Under the pieces are notes generated by a model. It had not been told where the DNA came from and did no database searches. It saw only the letters and a program-made list of their open reading frames with translations. A program made the position numbers and the translations under genes. A stretch of DNA of 15,194 nt from Chloroflexota bacterium (lineage in GTDB: Bacteria; Chloroflexota; Anaerolineae; J102): positions 9,286-24,479 of the forward strand of contig JAADFV010000401.1 in NCBI GenBank assembly GCA_013152695.1, given 5' to 3'. Of this stretch, positions 13,888 to 15,194 are shown piece after piece (the stretch's first letter is position 1; every line of letters starts with the position of its first letter).

Positions 13888-15194
13888 AATTGTCCTCTCA
13901 GGTGCGCCAGCGCCTGAAAGTCTTCCTTGACATGTTCGTAGATGCTTTTGTAAAGATCAAAATAAGCCATGTACTGTTCGTGATTGCCGGGAATAGGTTC
14001 CATTCGGTCGATGTATTCCGACCACTCTTTGGCAATGGCGTAGTCCTTGAAAACGCCGGTGGCCACGCCGGCGAGAATAGCATCGCCAAAGGGTGCGCCT
14101 GTGCGTCGTTTTACCAGCACCGTGGGGACATTGAACACATCGGTGATGATCTGGCGCCACAAGGTGCTCACGGCCCCTCCTTCATTGAGAACGATGGGCG
14201 TGTTCAACTTCAGCCCCGACTGCTTGATCAAGCGGTAGGAATCATACAGGGCATAGGCCACTGCCTCCATCATTGCCCGCACAAGATGACCTTTGCCATG
14301 GTTCAAGGAGAGACCGAAAATAACGCCACGCGCTGTCGTATCCCAAATGGGGGTACGCTCGCCCATCAGGTAGGGCAAAATGATAAGGCCATCGCTCCCG
14401 ACGGGAATCTTCGCTGCCTCCATGTTGAGCAGGTCATACGAACTGATCCCCAACACCCTCTCCACTTCGATCTCATATTGCGAGAATTTGTCTCGGATAT
14501 AACGTATCGACTGTCCCCCCGTGGTTGTAGAAGGAATGGTTATGTAAGTGTTCTTGGAATCGATCGTAAAGGGAAGATTGATCATCGTGAGGCCGACATC
14601 AGAATAGGCAAAATCACTACCCTTGAAAATGACGCCAAAATTACCTACCGTGCCTAAATTGCTCATGATATCGCCCTCTTCGACGATACCGGCGGCAAGG
14701 CAGCTTGCGTTAAAGTCCACCTGACCCGCCGTCACAGGTGTTCCTGCGGCCAAGCCAGTTTCTGCTGCTGCTTCGGGTGTGACTTCGCCGACAATGTCTT
14801 CGCAGCGATAGAGTTCGGGAATCAGTTCAGGACTGATGCCGATTTCATCCAGGAGGCCGAGATCGAAACGTTCCTCCGCTAAATTGTAGGCCACACCGTA
14901 AAAAGGAGCGGCACTGAAAGTACCAACCCGTTTTCCCGTCAATTTCATAGTGACAAAGGCATCGATAGTGAGAGCCTTGTCGATACGGGCGAAGGAATCG
15001 GGACGATTGTTTTTCTCCCAAAGCAAATTGACCACGGCGGGATGATCCTCGATACGATTGGCGGTGATGCGCTTGATGCGTTCTTCGCAAATGTGCTCCT
15101 TAAGCCAGGCAACCTCATGCGTCGCGCGGCGATCCATGAGGTTGTAGGCACGATGGATCGGCTCCCCTTGCTTGTCGACCATGACCATGGAAGG
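13884..15194 (-). CDS. FGGY-family carbohydrate kinase, xylulokinase-like, 5' end cut by window
   Basis: About 436 residues are visible. The frame stays open to the window edge (Pro-Ser before the first Met at 15188), and the first visible residues align with about residue 75 of XylB-type kinases. The ATG at 15188 is therefore internal and roughly 70 residues, including the N-terminal ATP-binding loop, lie outside. Counting from that Met, LMDRRA is at 17-22, the catalytic base Asp158 is in [20 protein letters not shown] at 273-283 is typical of xylulokinase-like members, and the C-terminal FGGY signature starts at [10 protein letters not shown] (337-346). The enzyme phosphorylates a ketose or polyol with ATP in the cytoplasm. 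With the isomerase and aldolases it gives a ketose phosphate for cleavage. Xylulose, ribulose, fuculose, rhamnulose or erythritol kinases share this fold, so the substrate is left open. It is the first visible gene of the run. Confidence 0.95.
   Translation of the reverse strand, partial: PSMVMVDKQGEPIHRAYNLMDRRATHEVAWLKEHICEERIKRITANRIEDHPAVVNLLWEKNNRPDSFARIDKALTIDAFVTMKLTGKRVGTFSAAPFYGVAYNLAEERFDLGLLDEIGISPELIPELYRCEDIVGEVTPEAAAETGLAAGTPVTAGQVDFNASCLAAGIVEEGDIMSNLGTVGNFGVIFKGSDFAYSDVGLTMINLPFTIDSKNTYITIPSTTTGGQSIRYIRDKFSQYEIEVERVLGISSYDLLNMEAAKIPVGSDGLIILPYLMGERTPIWDTTARGVIFGLSLNHGKGHLVRAMMEAVAYALYDSYRLIKQSGLKLNTPIVLNEGGAVSTLWRQIITDVFNVPTVLVKRRTGAPFGDAILAGVATGVFKDYAIAKEWSEYIDRMEPIPGNHEQYMAYFDLYKSIYEHVKEDFQALAHLRGQL

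Noticed and set aside
13890..14657. Open plus-strand frame of 255 codons
   Set aside because: It lies wholly antisense to the FGGY kinase, which has clear motifs; the translation has no recognisable domain.
1..15194. tRNA, rRNA, CRISPR array, insertion sequence or prophage features
   Set aside because: None was recognised; the window is almost fully covered by minus-strand metabolic and transport genes, with no transposase or repeat-spacer pattern.

Overview
The window looks like a chromosomal carbohydrate-use locus from a bacterium, most likely a member of the Chloroflexota (Anaerolineae or Caldilineae type). The pointers are a Tat-type lipoprotein solute-binding protein with an Ala/Thr/Pro-rich linker, the mix of sugar enzymes, perfect AGGAGG ribosome binding sites and moderate GC. 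This taxonomic placement is inference; no rRNA or marker gene is present. All thirteen supported genes lie on the minus strand, so the locus is transcribed from position 15194 towards position 1. Both end genes are cut by the window edges.

Catabolic block (15194 to 6387, in transcription order): a 5'-truncated FGGY sugar kinase; an aldo/keto reductase; a DhnA/LsrF-type class I aldolase; a class II (zinc) aldolase; a two-domain Rossmann plus SAF oxidoreductase; a zinc MDR alcohol/polyol dehydrogenase; a mutarotase-like protein of unknown function; and an L-fucose-isomerase-like protein. The genes overlap or lie within about 45 nt of each other, so one operon is likely. Isomerase plus kinase plus aldolase plus aldehyde or polyol reductases plus a mutarotase-like protein matches the logic of deoxysugar use (aldose to ketose to ketose phosphate to DHAP plus an aldehyde). 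The actual sugar cannot be read from the sequence.

A 312-nt non-coding gap (6075-6386) follows. It holds hairpins, dyads and an orphan Shine-Dalgarno sequence. I found no convincing promoter in it.

Transport block (6074 to 2417): a CUT1-family solute-binding lipoprotein, a MalF/UgpA-type permease and a MalG/UgpE-type permease. A 12-bp stem-loop between the binding protein and first permease recalls the malE-malF arrangement. No ATPase subunit and no regulator are present, so the ATPase is presumably shared and encoded elsewhere.

Tail block (2412 to 1): four nucleotides after the last permease comes a divergent full-length group I chaperonin (Cpn60/GroEL-like). By eye alignment it has Arg at the position of the GroEL catalytic Asp398. 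Four nucleotides after that comes an Asp-box (BNR) beta-propeller protein that runs off the window. A chaperonin paralogue and a propeller protein as the tail of a sugar-uptake operon is the most unusual thing here and the best candidate for an undescribed system.
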